This document shows positions 15,155 to 24,747 of a DNA stretch of 52,469 nt, in pieces; positions within the stretch are counted from its first letter, which is position 1, and each line of letters opens with the position of its first letter. Origin of the DNA: Gemmata massiliana. GTDB lineage: Bacteria > Planctomycetota > Planctomycetia > Gemmatales > Gemmataceae. Both the position numbers and the translations under genes were made by a program. The stretch is from NCBI GenBank assembly GCA_000531095.1, contig HG799462.1, positions 1,103,965-1,156,433 of the forward strand, written 5' to 3'. Under the pieces are notes generated by a model that was given only the letters and a program-made list of their open reading frames with translations, did no database searches and was not told where the DNA came from.

Positions 15155-18100
15155 ATGCCCATCGAGTTCGTTTGCCCCACGTGTAACGGCACGCTCCGCG
15201 TGGAGGACGACTTCGCGGGCCGCGTGATCCGGTGCGGGTCGTGCCAGACCATGTTGCGGGTGCCGAACGAACCGAACGCACCCGATTCCCCCACCCCTCA
15301 AGCAATTGTTCCGGTCGCGCCGCCCGATGCGACGGTTCCAAGCGCGAGCGAGGATGCGACCGATCCGAACCAGTCCCTGTTCCGCGACACCGACCCGTAT
15401 CACTCCCCGGACCGGCACCCGGACTTTGAACTGAGCCCCCGGCGCCGGAACCGCGACCGGGACGATTCTTACGACCGCCCGCGCGACCGGGACCGCGATC
15501 GTGATGACGAGGGCCCGCGGCGCCGGCGCCGACCACCGGCCCCGCAGCCAGGCCGCGGGGTGTTCTTTTGGCTGGTGGTGTGCGGCGGGCTGTTGGTGCT
15601 CCTCACGTTCGGGTGTTGCGGCGGGTTGTACCTGCTGCTCCCCGGCGCCAAGTGGCAGAAACACGAGTCCGTGAAGGGGGGCTTCAAAGTCGACCTGCCG
15701 GCCGCTCCGCGCGACGATTTGCCGAAATTGGCGGGGAAGGAGCGCGCCCCGGGCGTGCAAATGGAGGGCACGATTTTATTCAGCCGGGCCGAAGAGTTCG
15801 CGGTCGTTTACGGCGACGCCGGACCCGCCGGGCAGCAGTTCGGCGCCGACAAGCAACAGATCGATGAAGCCGTGAAGGGGATGCAGTCCACCGGGGACGT
15901 GCGCGCGGTGCTCAGCCAGAAGGACATCACCGTGGGCGGGTTCCCGGCCCGCGAGGTCGAGTTCAGCGCCAAGAGCGGCGGGTGGTACGTGGCCCGGATC
16001 GTCATCGCCGAGGGGCGCGCTTACGTGGTCATCGCGGGCGGCCGGTTCGCCCGGCCCGGCAACGAGAACGCGCGGCGGTTCCTCGACTCGTTCGAGATCA
16101 CGGACCCGCGCCTGAGAGCCATCGGCCAAAAGCGCGCGGAAGACGTGAAGCGCGCGGACGAGGAGGCCCGGCTCCAGAAGGAACGGACCGAGCGCGAACG
16201 GGTCGAGCAAGCCAAGCGCTTGGAGGAAGAAGCCCGCGCGGAAGCAGAACAGCAGAAAGAACGAGAGCGCTTAGCAACGGAGAGGCGCGAGGCCGAAGAG
16301 ATCCGCCGGCGCAAGGCCGAGGCGAAAGCGGCGCGGTTCCAGACCGCTCGCCCCGGTAAGGCGCCGCCCGACCCCAGCGAGCTGCCCGGTTTGCTGCTCC
16401 ACCTCCCGTGCGAGGCGTTTGAAAACCAGGGCACGCCCGTGCTCCCGAAAGGCGCGGCTACCGTGCCGATCGGGACAATACTCGGACCCGGGGTCCGCGG
16501 AAACGCCGTGTACCTGCCCGCGCGCCCGGGGGGCATTTCACCCGCACGCGAAATCGTCCCGCCCGAGTTGCTCGCGAGCGACAAAACGGTCACCGTCGCC
16601 GGGTGGATCAAGGTGCGGGACACGGCGTGCGAACTCGTCACCGTGCGCACAGCGAACTGGGGGGGCAGAGGGGTATCGCAATTTAGCGCGGGGGTGACAG
16701 ATACCCAGGTCCGCGCCTTCGACAGAATTATAACGAATATCTATTTATTTGATCGAATCGGACCTCAAAAGAGCGCCCCGCTGATTGCAGATTGGGCACC
16801 GGACGAATTGTGGCACCACCTCGCCGTGACCCGACGGGCCGACGGAGGACGGGTGACGATCACCCTGTACCTGGACGGAGCGCCGGTCGCATCGTACCCA
16901 TTCGGGACCGCGCGCGGGGAACGGGGCGAGCAGCGCGTGTTGGCCTTCGGCCACTCGGTTCCGGTACGGGCACTCGTGGGGGAACCCGATCCGTTCGTTC
17001 AAAACAACCTGAAAGACGGTGCCTACAATGTGCCTGATCCCGACCTACCGATCTCGGCCCTTGACGACGTGTGCGCGTTCGGGCGCGCGCTGACGGATTC
17101 GGAGATCCGGTACCTCGCGGGCGCCGGTACGCGCCCGAACGCGAGAACCGAACCCGTTCGACTCGTCCCGGAAGCCCCCATCGACGCGAACAACGGCGTC
17201 GCGTTCGATCCGGCCCGTGAAACGCTGTGGGTCGTGACCGCGGTCAACGAATACTGGCGCCCCGGTGAGGAGCGAAAAGGAGCCGCCGAGAAGCAATCGT
17301 ACATCCGCTCGTACTCGTACCCGGGCTTCCAGTCGGGGGCGCGCTACGCGCTCCCGGCGCAGCGTACCCGCGTCGAGCGCCCCGGGCGGGGCGGCTCTCC
17401 GCTTTTGGACCCGAAGAGCAACCGCTTGTATCTGTCGATCGATTACACCCCCGTCGGCAGCGCCCCCCTACAGTACAAACCCGACTCCACCGGGTTCCTC
17501 TACGCATTCGATCTCGGTGCGATACCGGAACCCGGCGGCGCGAGTTTGCGCCCCGTGGCACAAATGAAACCGACCCGCTCGGGTGCCACCGTGCAGGCCT
17601 ACGACGCCGCGTTCACACCAGACGGAAAGGTTCTGTACTACCTCGAATCGCGCGGGCCGTCCCAACTCGAACCGCTCCCGACGGGAATCGGCCGGCCCGC
17701 ACCGGGCGTGTGGGTGTGCCAGGTGGGGGCAGAACTGGACGCGGCCCCGCGTGGGGTACTGGCGCCAACCATCTCGTCGTGGACGGGGCCGCTCTGGGTG
17801 TCGCCCGACGGCAAAACACTGCGAACGATCACCTCCAGTCGCGGCGCGAACGTGCCCCAAGAGCAGGTCGGGGTGTTGGAAGTGGACGTGACGACCTGGA
17901 AGTCAAAAGTGCTCCCGCTGCCGATCGCCGACTGGCGCGCCCCTCAACCGGCCGCGTGGCACCCGGACGGCCGTCTGTTCGTTTCCGGTGGGCCGCTGGG
18001 GATCTGGGAATTTGACCTCGCCGCAAATACCAAACGCTACCGACCGGCGCCGGTCGGCGCCACATCGCACATGCGCGTTTCGGCCGACGGGCGCTACCTC

Positions 18101-18403
18101 GTGGTGTCCGATTCCGAGGAGCCAGCGAACGTGGCGGAACGAATCCGGAACCGCGTCGCAATCCTCGACGCGGCGCGCGAACCGGTTCAGTTGGGGGAAC
18201 TCGCGTCCCTTGAAGAATCGCCGGACTTGCGGATTGGTGGCCCGTGTTGGCCCAGTCCGGACGGGCGGTTCATCGTGTTCCGATCGGGTGTCGTGCTCCG
18301 GGTCGACGACGGGCGCCCACCGCTCCCGAAGCCGGCCCCGCGCCTCCCGGTGGCTCCAGCGCCGCGCGAGCGGAAGGCCAAAGCACCACCGATCGACGAA
18401 TGA
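15155..18403 (+). CDS. Zinc-ribbon, membrane-anchored LamG and beta-propeller protein
   Basis: This 1082-residue protein begins with a MJ0042-type zinc ribbon (Cys 7, 10, 27, 30), then a long Arg/Asp-rich linker (about 85-130), one membrane helix (about 136-162), a globular domain (about 165-310), a highly charged helical segment (about 320-400) likely to be a coiled coil, a LamG/concanavalin-like domain (about 410-640, with VTVAGWIKV and ELWHHLAVTR), and a C-terminal region with repeated FTPDGKVLYY, VSPDGKTLRT and VSADGRYLVV motifs typical of WD40/YVTN-like propellers. The order puts the zinc ribbon in the cytoplasm and the ligand-binding domains outside, suggesting a sensor or surface protein; no ligand can be named. 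Confidence 0.8.
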   Translation: MPIEFVCPTCNGTLRVEDDFAGRVIRCGSCQTMLRVPNEPNAPDSPTPQAIVPVAPPDATVPSASEDATDPNQSLFRDTDPYHSPDRHPDFELSPRRRNRDRDDSYDRPRDRDRDRDDEGPRRRRRPPAPQPGRGVFFWLVVCGGLLVLLTFGCCGGLYLLLPGAKWQKHESVKGGFKVDLPAAPRDDLPKLAGKERAPGVQMEGTILFSRAEEFAVVYGDAGPAGQQFGADKQQIDEAVKGMQSTGDVRAVLSQKDITVGGFPAREVEFSAKSGGWYVARIVIAEGRAYVVIAGGRFARPGNENARRFLDSFEITDPRLRAIGQKRAEDVKRADEEARLQKERTERERVEQAKRLEEEARAEAEQQKERERLATERREAEEIRRRKAEAKAARFQTARPGKAPPDPSELPGLLLHLPCEAFENQGTPVLPKGAATVPIGTILGPGVRGNAVYLPARPGGISPAREIVPPELLASDKTVTVAGWIKVRDTACELVTVRTANWGGRGVSQFSAGVTDTQVRAFDRIITNIYLFDRIGPQKSAPLIADWAPDELWHHLAVTRRADGGRVTITLYLDGAPVASYPFGTARGERGEQRVLAFGHSVPVRALVGEPDPFVQNNLKDGAYNVPDPDLPISALDDVCAFGRALTDSEIRYLAGAGTRPNARTEPVRLVPEAPIDANNGVAFDPARETLWVVTAVNEYWRPGEERKGAAEKQSYIRSYSYPGFQSGARYALPAQRTRVERPGRGGSPLLDPKSNRLYLSIDYTPVGSAPLQYKPDSTGFLYAFDLGAIPEPGGASLRPVAQMKPTRSGATVQAYDAAFTPDGKVLYYLESRGPSQLEPLPTGIGRPAPGVWVCQVGAELDAAPRGVLAPTISSWTGPLWVSPDGKTLRTITSSRGANVPQEQVGVLEVDVTTWKSKVLPLPIADWRAPQPAAWHPDGRLFVSGGPLGIWEFDLAANTKRYRPAPVGATSHMRVSADGRYLVVSDSEEPANVAERIRNRVAILDAAREPVQLGELASLEESPDLRIGGPCWPSPDGRFIVFRSGVVLRVDDGRPPLPKPAPRLPVAPAPRERKAKAPPIDE

Positions 18404-18438
18404 CGGCTTGGGACCGCACACCCACAGTCCGAGAGTGA

Positions 18439-19623
18439 CTACCCTTTGGCCGCGATGAGACCCGCGAGGAACCCGACGGCATCGTTGCGGGCTTTCGCGG
18501 CTTCGGCCATTGCGGTGAAGTCTCCCGTGCGCCGGGCGAGTTCGTTCACGCCGGGGCAGATCAAGTTGCGCTCGTCTTCCGCGAGCAGGAACCGCCGCGC
18601 GGCCGCCAGCGCTTCGCTCGGACGGTTCGCACGCAGGAGCAAATTCACGTACACCTGCGCCGCGTAGGTCGCACCCTCGGCGGCCTCGCGCGCGGCCTTC
18701 GCCTCGAACCGCGCCAGCCCCTCCTCGACCTGCTCCCCGGCGAGTACGTTTAGGTAGGCCAAATAGTCGTCGTAGTTCTCTTCAAAGGGGGCGTCGTTGT
18801 TGCCCTGGAGGTTCGGAGCGAGTTTGCGTCCGTAAACGCACAGGTCGCGCGCATAATTCAGCGCGGGGCCGGCGGGGAGATAAGTGCTCATCTGCACTAC
18901 ACTCGACAGGTGCGACGTGTCGATGTGGTACGCATCGTCTGCGAACAATTCCGGGTGCGAGTTCACGATCTGTGTAATACCCGCGCCGGCCGCCGCGGGG
19001 GTGTCGCGCCCGGCGAGATCACCCTTCAGGCGCTCGGTGAGCTGCTCGTGAAGCGCGGTCGCGAGTCGGCCGACGCAGTATTCACGCAACTCCGGGTTCG
19101 ACGCGAGGTCCGAACCGCCGACCATCGTGATGGCCGAACAGATGCCGTGCCGGTCCAGCACGAGGTCGAAGCCCTTTTGGGGCAGCACGCCGTTCTGCCA
19201 CGCGATCTCAATGACCGGGTACACGTCGTCGTCGGGACCGGGCGTGTACGCTTCAAGCGCCGCTCGCACCGGTTCGGGTTCGCCGAGCATCCGGTAGAAG
19301 GCCCACGCCTTCGCGTACTCCTTGCGCGCGAGGAGCAGTTCACCGACGTGCCGCCCGGCAGTGCGGATCGCTTCTTCGTAGGGCTCGTGCGTGTGAACCG
19401 GCAGTTCGTTCGCCGGCCCCGTGGGAAAGGGCGAGACGCCGAGTTCGATCCGCTTCTTCATGAGGAGCGCATAGAACAGGCCCTGAAAGTCTTCGGCCCG
19501 GCGCAGTTCGGCAACAAGCTCGTCCACCGCGGCGGTCGGCCCGCGCTCCGCGAGAGCGCCCTTCAATCGGTCGAACGCGGCGTCGCTGATCGCGGGCGCC
19601 TGCGGTTCAGCGGGATCGTACAT
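18439..19623 (-). CDS. Hypothetical helical-repeat protein
   Basis: A 394-residue soluble protein with no signal peptide. It is mostly alpha helical, with paired helices reminiscent of TPR-like solenoids, such as GELLLARKEYAKAWAFYRML and QVYVNLLLRANRPSEALAAAR. I do not recognise a catalytic motif; GICSAITMVGG and SSVVQMSTYLPAG are the least helical stretches. GGAG precedes the ATG at 19623. It converges with the zinc-ribbon/LamG gene (35 bp between stops) and is divergent from the PAAR gene. Function unknown. Confidence 0.75.
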   Translation of the reverse strand: MYDPAEPQAPAISDAAFDRLKGALAERGPTAAVDELVAELRRAEDFQGLFYALLMKKRIELGVSPFPTGPANELPVHTHEPYEEAIRTAGRHVGELLLARKEYAKAWAFYRMLGEPEPVRAALEAYTPGPDDDVYPVIEIAWQNGVLPQKGFDLVLDRHGICSAITMVGGSDLASNPELREYCVGRLATALHEQLTERLKGDLAGRDTPAAAGAGITQIVNSHPELFADDAYHIDTSHLSSVVQMSTYLPAGPALNYARDLCVYGRKLAPNLQGNNDAPFEENYDDYLAYLNVLAGEQVEEGLARFEAKAAREAAEGATYAAQVYVNLLLRANRPSEALAAARRFLLAEDERNLICPGVNELARRTGDFTAMAEAAKARNDAVGFLAGLIAAKG

Positions 19624-19782
19624 CGGAGGTGCTCCGGCGAATGCTCTGAGGGTGGGATGTCCTCAGTGTAGCACCGCCGCGCGCGAGCGTCGCGGGCCGG
19701 ATGGGTGGGGCATTTGGAGAACGGTGCAACTTCGTGCGCGGTTCTGGAGTATCATCTCAGGACCATTTATGGGAGCGTCGTT

Positions 19783-20076
19783 ATGGGAATGCCGGCCGCG
19801 CGCCTCACGGATATGCACACGTGCCCGATGGTCACGGGCATCATCCCCCACGTCGGCGGCCCGATTGCGGGACCGGGAGCACCCACGGTTCTTATCGCCT
19901 CGCTGCCGGCCTCGCACGTCGGCGACATGGCCGTGTGCGTCGGCCCGCCGGACAGCCTGGTAAAAGGGTCCGCCACGGTGATGATCGGCGGCACCCCGGC
20001 CGTGCGCCTCGGCGACAGCACCGCGCACGGGGGCGTGGTGGTTTTGGGGTGCCCGACCGTGTTGATCGGGGGATAG
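19783..20076 (+). CDS. PAAR-domain protein
   Basis: A 97-residue protein consisting only of a PAAR domain: MPAARLTDMHTCP near the start, PIAGPGAPTVLIA, HVGDMAVCVGPPDSLVKGSATVMIGG, PAVRLGDSTAHGG, and VLGCPTVLIGG. PAAR proteins sharpen the tip of the VgrG spike of type VI secretion and related contractile systems, with metal bound by His/Cys residues. The ATG at 19783 follows GGGAG; the open frame further upstream has no domain match. A ClpV-type ATPase lies 1.0 kb downstream on the other strand, the only other secretion component seen. Confidence 0.9.
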   Translation: MGMPAARLTDMHTCPMVTGIIPHVGGPIAGPGAPTVLIASLPASHVGDMAVCVGPPDSLVKGSATVMIGGTPAVRLGDSTAHGGVVVLGCPTVLIGG

Positions 20077-20202
20077 ACGAGCCGGCCGGTAGATTTCGTT
20101 GTGGCGTCCACTCGGTACGTGGCTCCAACAAATGCGGACGTGGTAGCGCGGGAGACGTGGGATAGGGTCGAATGTTTGGTTCCCGACAGCCGCGGGGCGC
20201 CG

Positions 20203-20970
20203 ATGGTCACACCTCTCGACCTGCTCTACGTGGCCCTGTTCGCGGTCGCCGTGCCGTTGTACGACTACGCCATTTCCTGGCCCGCGTACCGCCGCCAGTT
20301 GCAAGTCGACCCGGTTCGGGCGAAAACGCGGTTCTGGGCGCTGTCGATCGGTTGGTTATGGGCGCTGGTCGCAATCGGGTTCGTACTCTGGCTGTCCAAC
20401 GACCGATCCTGGACATCACTCGGGTTCTCGGCGCCCGCCGGCTGGCGGTTGTGGGTGTCCGTCGTCCTGATTCTGCTGCTGTTGGCTTACGTCGCCCAGA
20501 CAATCGTGGCAGTCGCACACACCTCCGCGGCCAGGGCGAGCGTGCGAGACCAAATCGGAGAATTCACCGCCGACATCATGCCGCGGACGCGGGCGGAACT
20601 GTACTGGTTCGGCGGTGTGGCGCTGACCGCGGGGTTCTGTGAAGAGTTCCTGTTCCGCGGATACTTCATCTGGGCTTTCGCGCCGTGGATCGGCTGGTGG
20701 GGCGCCGCTGCAGTGTCCGTTCTAGTGTTCGCGGTGCTGCACGCTTACCAGGGGTGGAGCGGCGTCCTGCGCGTTGGAATCCTCGGCGTGTTCTTCACTC
20801 TGGTCGTGGCGATTTTCGACTCCCTTTGGCCGGCGATTGTGCTGCACGTTCTTGTAGACCTCCACGGCGGGATTCTCGCGTGGCTGGCGCTGCGCGAGGA
20901 GCCGACAGGCGGCAACGAGACGGTGGCCGCAAAGCAACCCGAACCGCAATCGGGGTCGGACAGCCCGTGA
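20203..20970 (+). CDS. CPBP-family intramembrane metalloprotease
   Basis: About 255 residues with six or more hydrophobic helices. The CPBP/ABI (Rce1-like) motifs are present: GFCEEFLFRGYF (EExxxR motif), FAVLHAYQGW (second motif with His), and VLHVLVDLHGG (third). Such membrane proteases cut or hold substrate proteins; in bacteria some protect against bacteriocins, others have no known role. The ATG at 20203 places the first helix at the N terminus; a GTG at 20101 would add 34 residues without support. It is 126 bp after the PAAR gene on the same strand and may share its transcript. Confidence 0.88.
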   Translation: MVTPLDLLYVALFAVAVPLYDYAISWPAYRRQLQVDPVRAKTRFWALSIGWLWALVAIGFVLWLSNDRSWTSLGFSAPAGWRLWVSVVLILLLLAYVAQTIVAVAHTSAARASVRDQIGEFTADIMPRTRAELYWFGGVALTAGFCEEFLFRGYFIWAFAPWIGWWGAAAVSVLVFAVLHAYQGWSGVLRVGILGVFFTLVVAIFDSLWPAIVLHVLVDLHGGILAWLALREEPTGGNETVAAKQPEPQSGSDSP

Positions 20971-20992
20971 GGGGACCAGGGCCGACGTCTCG

Positions 20993-21031
20993 AACTCGCG
21001 GTTCGCCCATCGTTTTGGCGAACCGCGAGTT
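20993..21031. terminator. Inverted repeat between convergent genes
   Basis: AACTCGCGGTTCGCC (20993-21007) pairs perfectly with GGCGAACCGCGAGTT (21017-21031) across nine bases. It lies between the stops of the protease gene (20970) and clpV-like gene (21089), where a bidirectional terminator is expected. The stem shares the core ACTCGCGGTTCGCC with the 34-bp palindrome at 1026-1103. Confidence 0.65.
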
Positions 21032-21088
21032 AACAAGCGAGTGGGGCAATCACAGCACCAGCCGGCTCACGCCGGCCGTTCGCCCGGA

Positions 21089-23740
21089 TCACTCCACGGT
21101 GACCACGAACTGCGACTTGGCGTCCACGTCCACGGTCACCTTCGTCACCGGCTTACCTTCAGCGACACGGGTGAGCACTTCGGCCGAAATCATCGTGAGC
21201 ACGGTGCCGGTAATAATGTGGTCCGCGTTGCGGGCGCCGCTGTCCACGTCCTTGCAGCGTGCCGCGATCGTGTCCACCACCGCTGGCGTGCAGTTGAACG
21301 CGGCCTTGTAGTTCGTTTTGAGGCGATCCCCGATCTGCTTCAGCTTCAGTTCGATGATCTTCTTCAGCACCGAGTCGCCGAGCGGGTAGTACGGCACGAC
21401 CGTCATGCGGCCGAGCAGCGCCGGCTTGAACGCCTTCAGGAGATCGGGCTTCAGCATCTCGGCGAGACCTTCGGGTGAAGGCGCGGTGTCGGGATCGGCA
21501 CACGCCTTCATGATCGTGTCGGTACCGGCGTTGGACGTGAGCAGGATGATGGTGTTCTTGAAGTTCACGTCCTCGCCGTCGTCGTTCTGCAACACGCCCT
21601 TGTCGAACACCTGATAGAAGATTTCCTGCACGCTCTCGTGGGCCTTCTCCACTTCGTCGAGCAGCACCACGCTGTACGGCCGGTTCTTGACCGCGTTCGT
21701 GAGGACGCCGCCCTCGCCGTAGCCGACGTAGCCCTTGGACGTACCGACCAGGCGCGAGACCTTGTGCGACTCCTTGTACTCACTCATGTTCACGATGACC
21801 ATGTTCCGGTCGCCGCCGTAGAGCAGGTCGGCGAGTGCCATCGCCGTTTCAGTTTTGCCGACGCCGCTCGGCCCGGCGAGCAGGAACACCCCCTGCGGGC
21901 GCCGCGGGTCCGCGAGGTCCGCACGGGCGGTGCGAATGCGCTGGGCGATCGCTTCGAGCGCGTGCTTCTGACCGACGACGCGCTCTTCGAGTTTGTCCGC
22001 CAGCTTGAGAACGGTCTGTACCGCGTCGAGGACCATTTTGCCCATCGGGATGCCGGTCAGTCCGGACACGACTTGGGCCACCGCGCCGCCGTGAACCACG
22101 GGGTACACGAGCGGGTTTTCGCCCTGCACCTTCGTGAGAGTCGAGTTGAGTTCCGCGAGCGCGAGCTTTTCTGCTTCGGGCGCATCGGCCCCGGTCTTCT
22201 CGATCGCGGCGCGCTTGTCGCGGATCTGCGTAACGAGTTCTTTTTCCTTCTTGAGTTGTTCTTCGAGCGCGGCCTTCCGGCTCTCGGCTACTTCCTTGCG
22301 GCTCGTGAGATCCGCGACGCGCTCCGGGTTCCCGGTCGATACGCGGCCCTCGCGTTCGAGGAAGTCGATTTCCGTCTTGAGGTGCTGGAGTTCGCGGTTG
22401 GTGTCGTCGAGCGCGGGCGGGGTCGCGGACTGGCTCAGCGCGACGCGGGCGCACACCGTATCGATGAGGCTCACCGCCTTGTCGGGGAGCTGACGGTCCG
22501 GCATGTACCGCGTCGAGAGCCGCACGGCGTCGACAATGGCCTCGTCGAGAATGCGGACCTTGTGGTGCTTTTCGAGCATCGGCACCAGCCCGCGGAGCAT
22601 CCGGATCGCCTTCTGCTCGTCGGGCTCGTCCACCTTCACTTGCTGGAACCGGCGCTTGAGCGCGGCGTCCGTCTCGAAATACTTCTTGTACTCGGCGAAC
22701 GTGGTGGCCGCGATGGTGCGCAGCTCGCCGCGTGCGAGGGCCGGCTTGAGCAGGTTGGCCGCGTCGTTCTGCCCGGCCTGCCCGCCGGCACCGATGAGCG
22801 TGTGGGCCTCGTCGATGAACAGGATGATCGGCATTGGCGAGCGCTTGACCTCGTCGATGACCGACTTCAACCGGTTCTCGAACTCGCCCTTGACGCCCGC
22901 CCCGGCTTGAAGCAAGCCAAGGTCGAGCGTGTGGAGTTGCACGTTGCGAAGCGGCTCCGGCACATCGTCCGCCGCGATCCGCTGGGCCAACCCTTCTACG
23001 ACGGCCGTTTTGCCGACGCCGGCTTCACCCGTAAGGATCGGGTTGTTTTGCCGGCGCCGCGTGAGAATGTCGATCACTTGCCGGATCTCAGAGTCGCGCC
23101 CGATCACCGGGTCCATACCGGCTTTGGCCTTCGCGGTGAGGTTCACGGTGAACTGATCGAGCGCGGGCGTCTTCCCCCCCGCACGCGGTGCCCCGCTGCT
23201 CACACCACTTCCTCCGGCAGCCGCGGCGACTGCCGTCGCACTGGCTTCCTGAGCGGCTTCTTCGCTCTGCATGCTGGGCAGCAGGTCGTGAATATCGGAA
23301 GCGAGCTTCTCCTTCGAGATGCGGCCGAATTCCGCCGACGCGCGCTTCAGTTGTTCGCCCATGTTGTCGTCGGCGAGCATCGCGTACAGCAAGTGGGCCG
23401 AGCGGACCAGCGGCGCACCGAGTTCGAGCGAGCCGAACACCCAGGCTTCGCGAATGGCGTTGAGAATGTTGGTGGACAGCCCCGGCGCGCTGGTGTTGCC
23501 CGTTTTGAGCCGGTTCAGGGCCGCGTCGAGATCGCGTTTCACCTTGTTGGCGTCGATCGCGTACTGGCGGAGCAGGAACCCCACGTCGTTGTTCGGGTTC
23601 GCCAGGAGCGCGGCGAGCCAGTGCTCCAGTTCGACGTAGAAGTGCGTGCGCGTCATGCACAGGCGAATGGCCTCGTCCACGAGCGTGGTGCGGCACGTCG
23701 GGTCCAGTTTCTCGATCAGCGCGCGGGGGGAAACGGCCAT
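21089..23740 (-). CDS. clpV: Type VI secretion ATPase ClpV/TssH
   Basis: An 883-residue class I Clp/Hsp100 ATPase. An N-terminal Clp repeat domain (about 1-160) is followed by a Gly/Ala/Ser linker, AAA+ domain 1 (Walker A GEAGVGKT at about 238-245, Walker B ILFIDEAH), a middle coiled coil with [17 protein letters not shown], and AAA+ domain 2 ([19 protein letters not shown]). The N domain [17 protein letters not shown] and FEARLKGVxxEV-like [16 protein letters not shown], and the overall divergence from ClpB, match ClpV, which recycles the contracted TssB/TssC sheath. No other tss gene except a PAAR protein is in the window. The start follows GGAG at 23740. ClpB is the alternative but less likely. 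Confidence 0.88.
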   Translation of the reverse strand: MAVSPRALIEKLDPTCRTTLVDEAIRLCMTRTHFYVELEHWLAALLANPNNDVGFLLRQYAIDANKVKRDLDAALNRLKTGNTSAPGLSTNILNAIREAWVFGSLELGAPLVRSAHLLYAMLADDNMGEQLKRASAEFGRISKEKLASDIHDLLPSMQSEEAAQEASATAVAAAAGGSGVSSGAPRAGGKTPALDQFTVNLTAKAKAGMDPVIGRDSEIRQVIDILTRRRQNNPILTGEAGVGKTAVVEGLAQRIAADDVPEPLRNVQLHTLDLGLLQAGAGVKGEFENRLKSVIDEVKRSPMPIILFIDEAHTLIGAGGQAGQNDAANLLKPALARGELRTIAATTFAEYKKYFETDAALKRRFQQVKVDEPDEQKAIRMLRGLVPMLEKHHKVRILDEAIVDAVRLSTRYMPDRQLPDKAVSLIDTVCARVALSQSATPPALDDTNRELQHLKTEIDFLEREGRVSTGNPERVADLTSRKEVAESRKAALEEQLKKEKELVTQIRDKRAAIEKTGADAPEAEKLALAELNSTLTKVQGENPLVYPVVHGGAVAQVVSGLTGIPMGKMVLDAVQTVLKLADKLEERVVGQKHALEAIAQRIRTARADLADPRRPQGVFLLAGPSGVGKTETAMALADLLYGGDRNMVIVNMSEYKESHKVSRLVGTSKGYVGYGEGGVLTNAVKNRPYSVVLLDEVEKAHESVQEIFYQVFDKGVLQNDDGEDVNFKNTIILLTSNAGTDTIMKACADPDTAPSPEGLAEMLKPDLLKAFKPALLGRMTVVPYYPLGDSVLKKIIELKLKQIGDRLKTNYKAAFNCTPAVVDTIAARCKDVDSGARNADHIITGTVLTMISAEVLTRVAEGKPVTKVTVDVDAKSQFVVTVE

Positions 23741-24034
23741 CAGCGGCTCCGGGTACGTGAGGGAGTACGATGGTTACGGAACGGAACGCACGAATCTTTC
23801 TGGCGCGGAGCAACGAATGACTCGGCGGGGGAGTATAGACGTCGATTTGTTGGGATCGCCGGCCCGCTCCGCCCGTTCAAATGTGAAGACCGGAATTATT
23901 CGGTCGCCGGTTGTTTTCGGAACGATGGGTGTTCGCGGTGCGCCGCCCCTTTCTGTTCCGCGGTCGGTCAGTTAAGCTAACCCTGCTTACCGCACCGTGA
24001 GCAGCCGCTAAACTTTCGCCCCCGGAGCGTAGGG
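23741..24034. other. Divergent intergenic region between clpV and the sigma factor
   Basis: These 294 bases must hold the promoters of both divergent genes. The clpV ribosome site (GGAG) is at its left edge. One short dyad, GACCG-gaattatt-CGGTC (about 23889-23906), lies near the middle in an A/T-richer patch. No further gene or RNA is apparent. Confidence 0.4.
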
Positions 24035-24652
24035 ATGGGTGCCGACTCCGCCGACACCACGCGCGTGACGCTTCTCCACCGGCTGAACCAGGATCCGGCC
24101 GACCAGATCTCCTGGGGCGAGTTCTTCCGGCTCTACAGCCCGGCGATCCGGAGCTGGCTCATGCACTGGGGGTTGCAGGAGGCGGACGCCCAGGACGTAT
24201 CTCAAAACGTACTGATGCGGCTCACACAAAAGCTGCCGCAGTTCAAATACGACGCGACCCGGAGCTTCCGCGGGTGGCTGAAGACGCTCACGCATCACGC
24301 CTGGCACGACTTCGTGACCGAGGCCGGGTACCGCACCCGCGGGAGTGGTGACACCAGCATTTTTAATCAGCTCCAGTCGATCGAGGCGCGCGAAGACCTC
24401 GCGGCCCGGGTCGAAGCGACCTTCGACAAGGAACTGCTCGAAATGGCCCTCCTGCGTGCGCGGGAGCGGGTCGCGGAAGGCACCTGGATGGCGTTCAAGC
24501 TCGCCGCGCTCGACGGCGTGGCCCCGCAGACCGTCGCGGACCAGCTCGGGGTCCGCGTGTCACACGTGTACCTCGCCAAGCACCGTGTTCAGAAGCTCGT
24601 TCAGGAAGAGATCAAAGCGATCGAAAGCCCGGGCGCGAGCAGCGCAAGCTAA
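24035..24652 (+). CDS. ECF-type RNA polymerase sigma factor
   Basis: A 205-residue sigma-70 family protein. Region 2 is visible as FFRLYSPAIRSWLMHWGLQEADAQDVSQNVLMRL with FRGWLKTLTHHAWHDF (about residues 30-98), and region 4 as the helix-turn-helix APQTVADQLGVRVSHVYLAKHRVQKLVQEEI (about 160-195). The short length without regions 1 and 3 fits the extracytoplasmic-function group found next to kinases in planctomycetes. It lies 95 bp upstream of a kinase whose N terminus is a zinc-binding anti-sigma-like motif, which suggests that the kinase controls it. No anti-sigma gene of standard form is nearby. Confidence 0.9.
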   Translation: MGADSADTTRVTLLHRLNQDPADQISWGEFFRLYSPAIRSWLMHWGLQEADAQDVSQNVLMRLTQKLPQFKYDATRSFRGWLKTLTHHAWHDFVTEAGYRTRGSGDTSIFNQLQSIEAREDLAARVEATFDKELLEMALLRARERVAEGTWMAFKLAALDGVAPQTVADQLGVRVSHVYLAKHRVQKLVQEEIKAIESPGASSAS

Positions 24653-24747
24653 CCGGTGGTGGTTGATGAGTGCGGACCGGGGCGGCCAAACCCGCTCCGG
24701 TCGTTACTTGGCGCCCGGCACTCGTCACGCACCATTTTGGGTGTTCC

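Noticed and set aside
21638-23980. A 780-codon plus-strand open frame opposite the ClpV gene
   Set aside because: It is a shadow of the ClpV reading frame with low-complexity composition and no motif.
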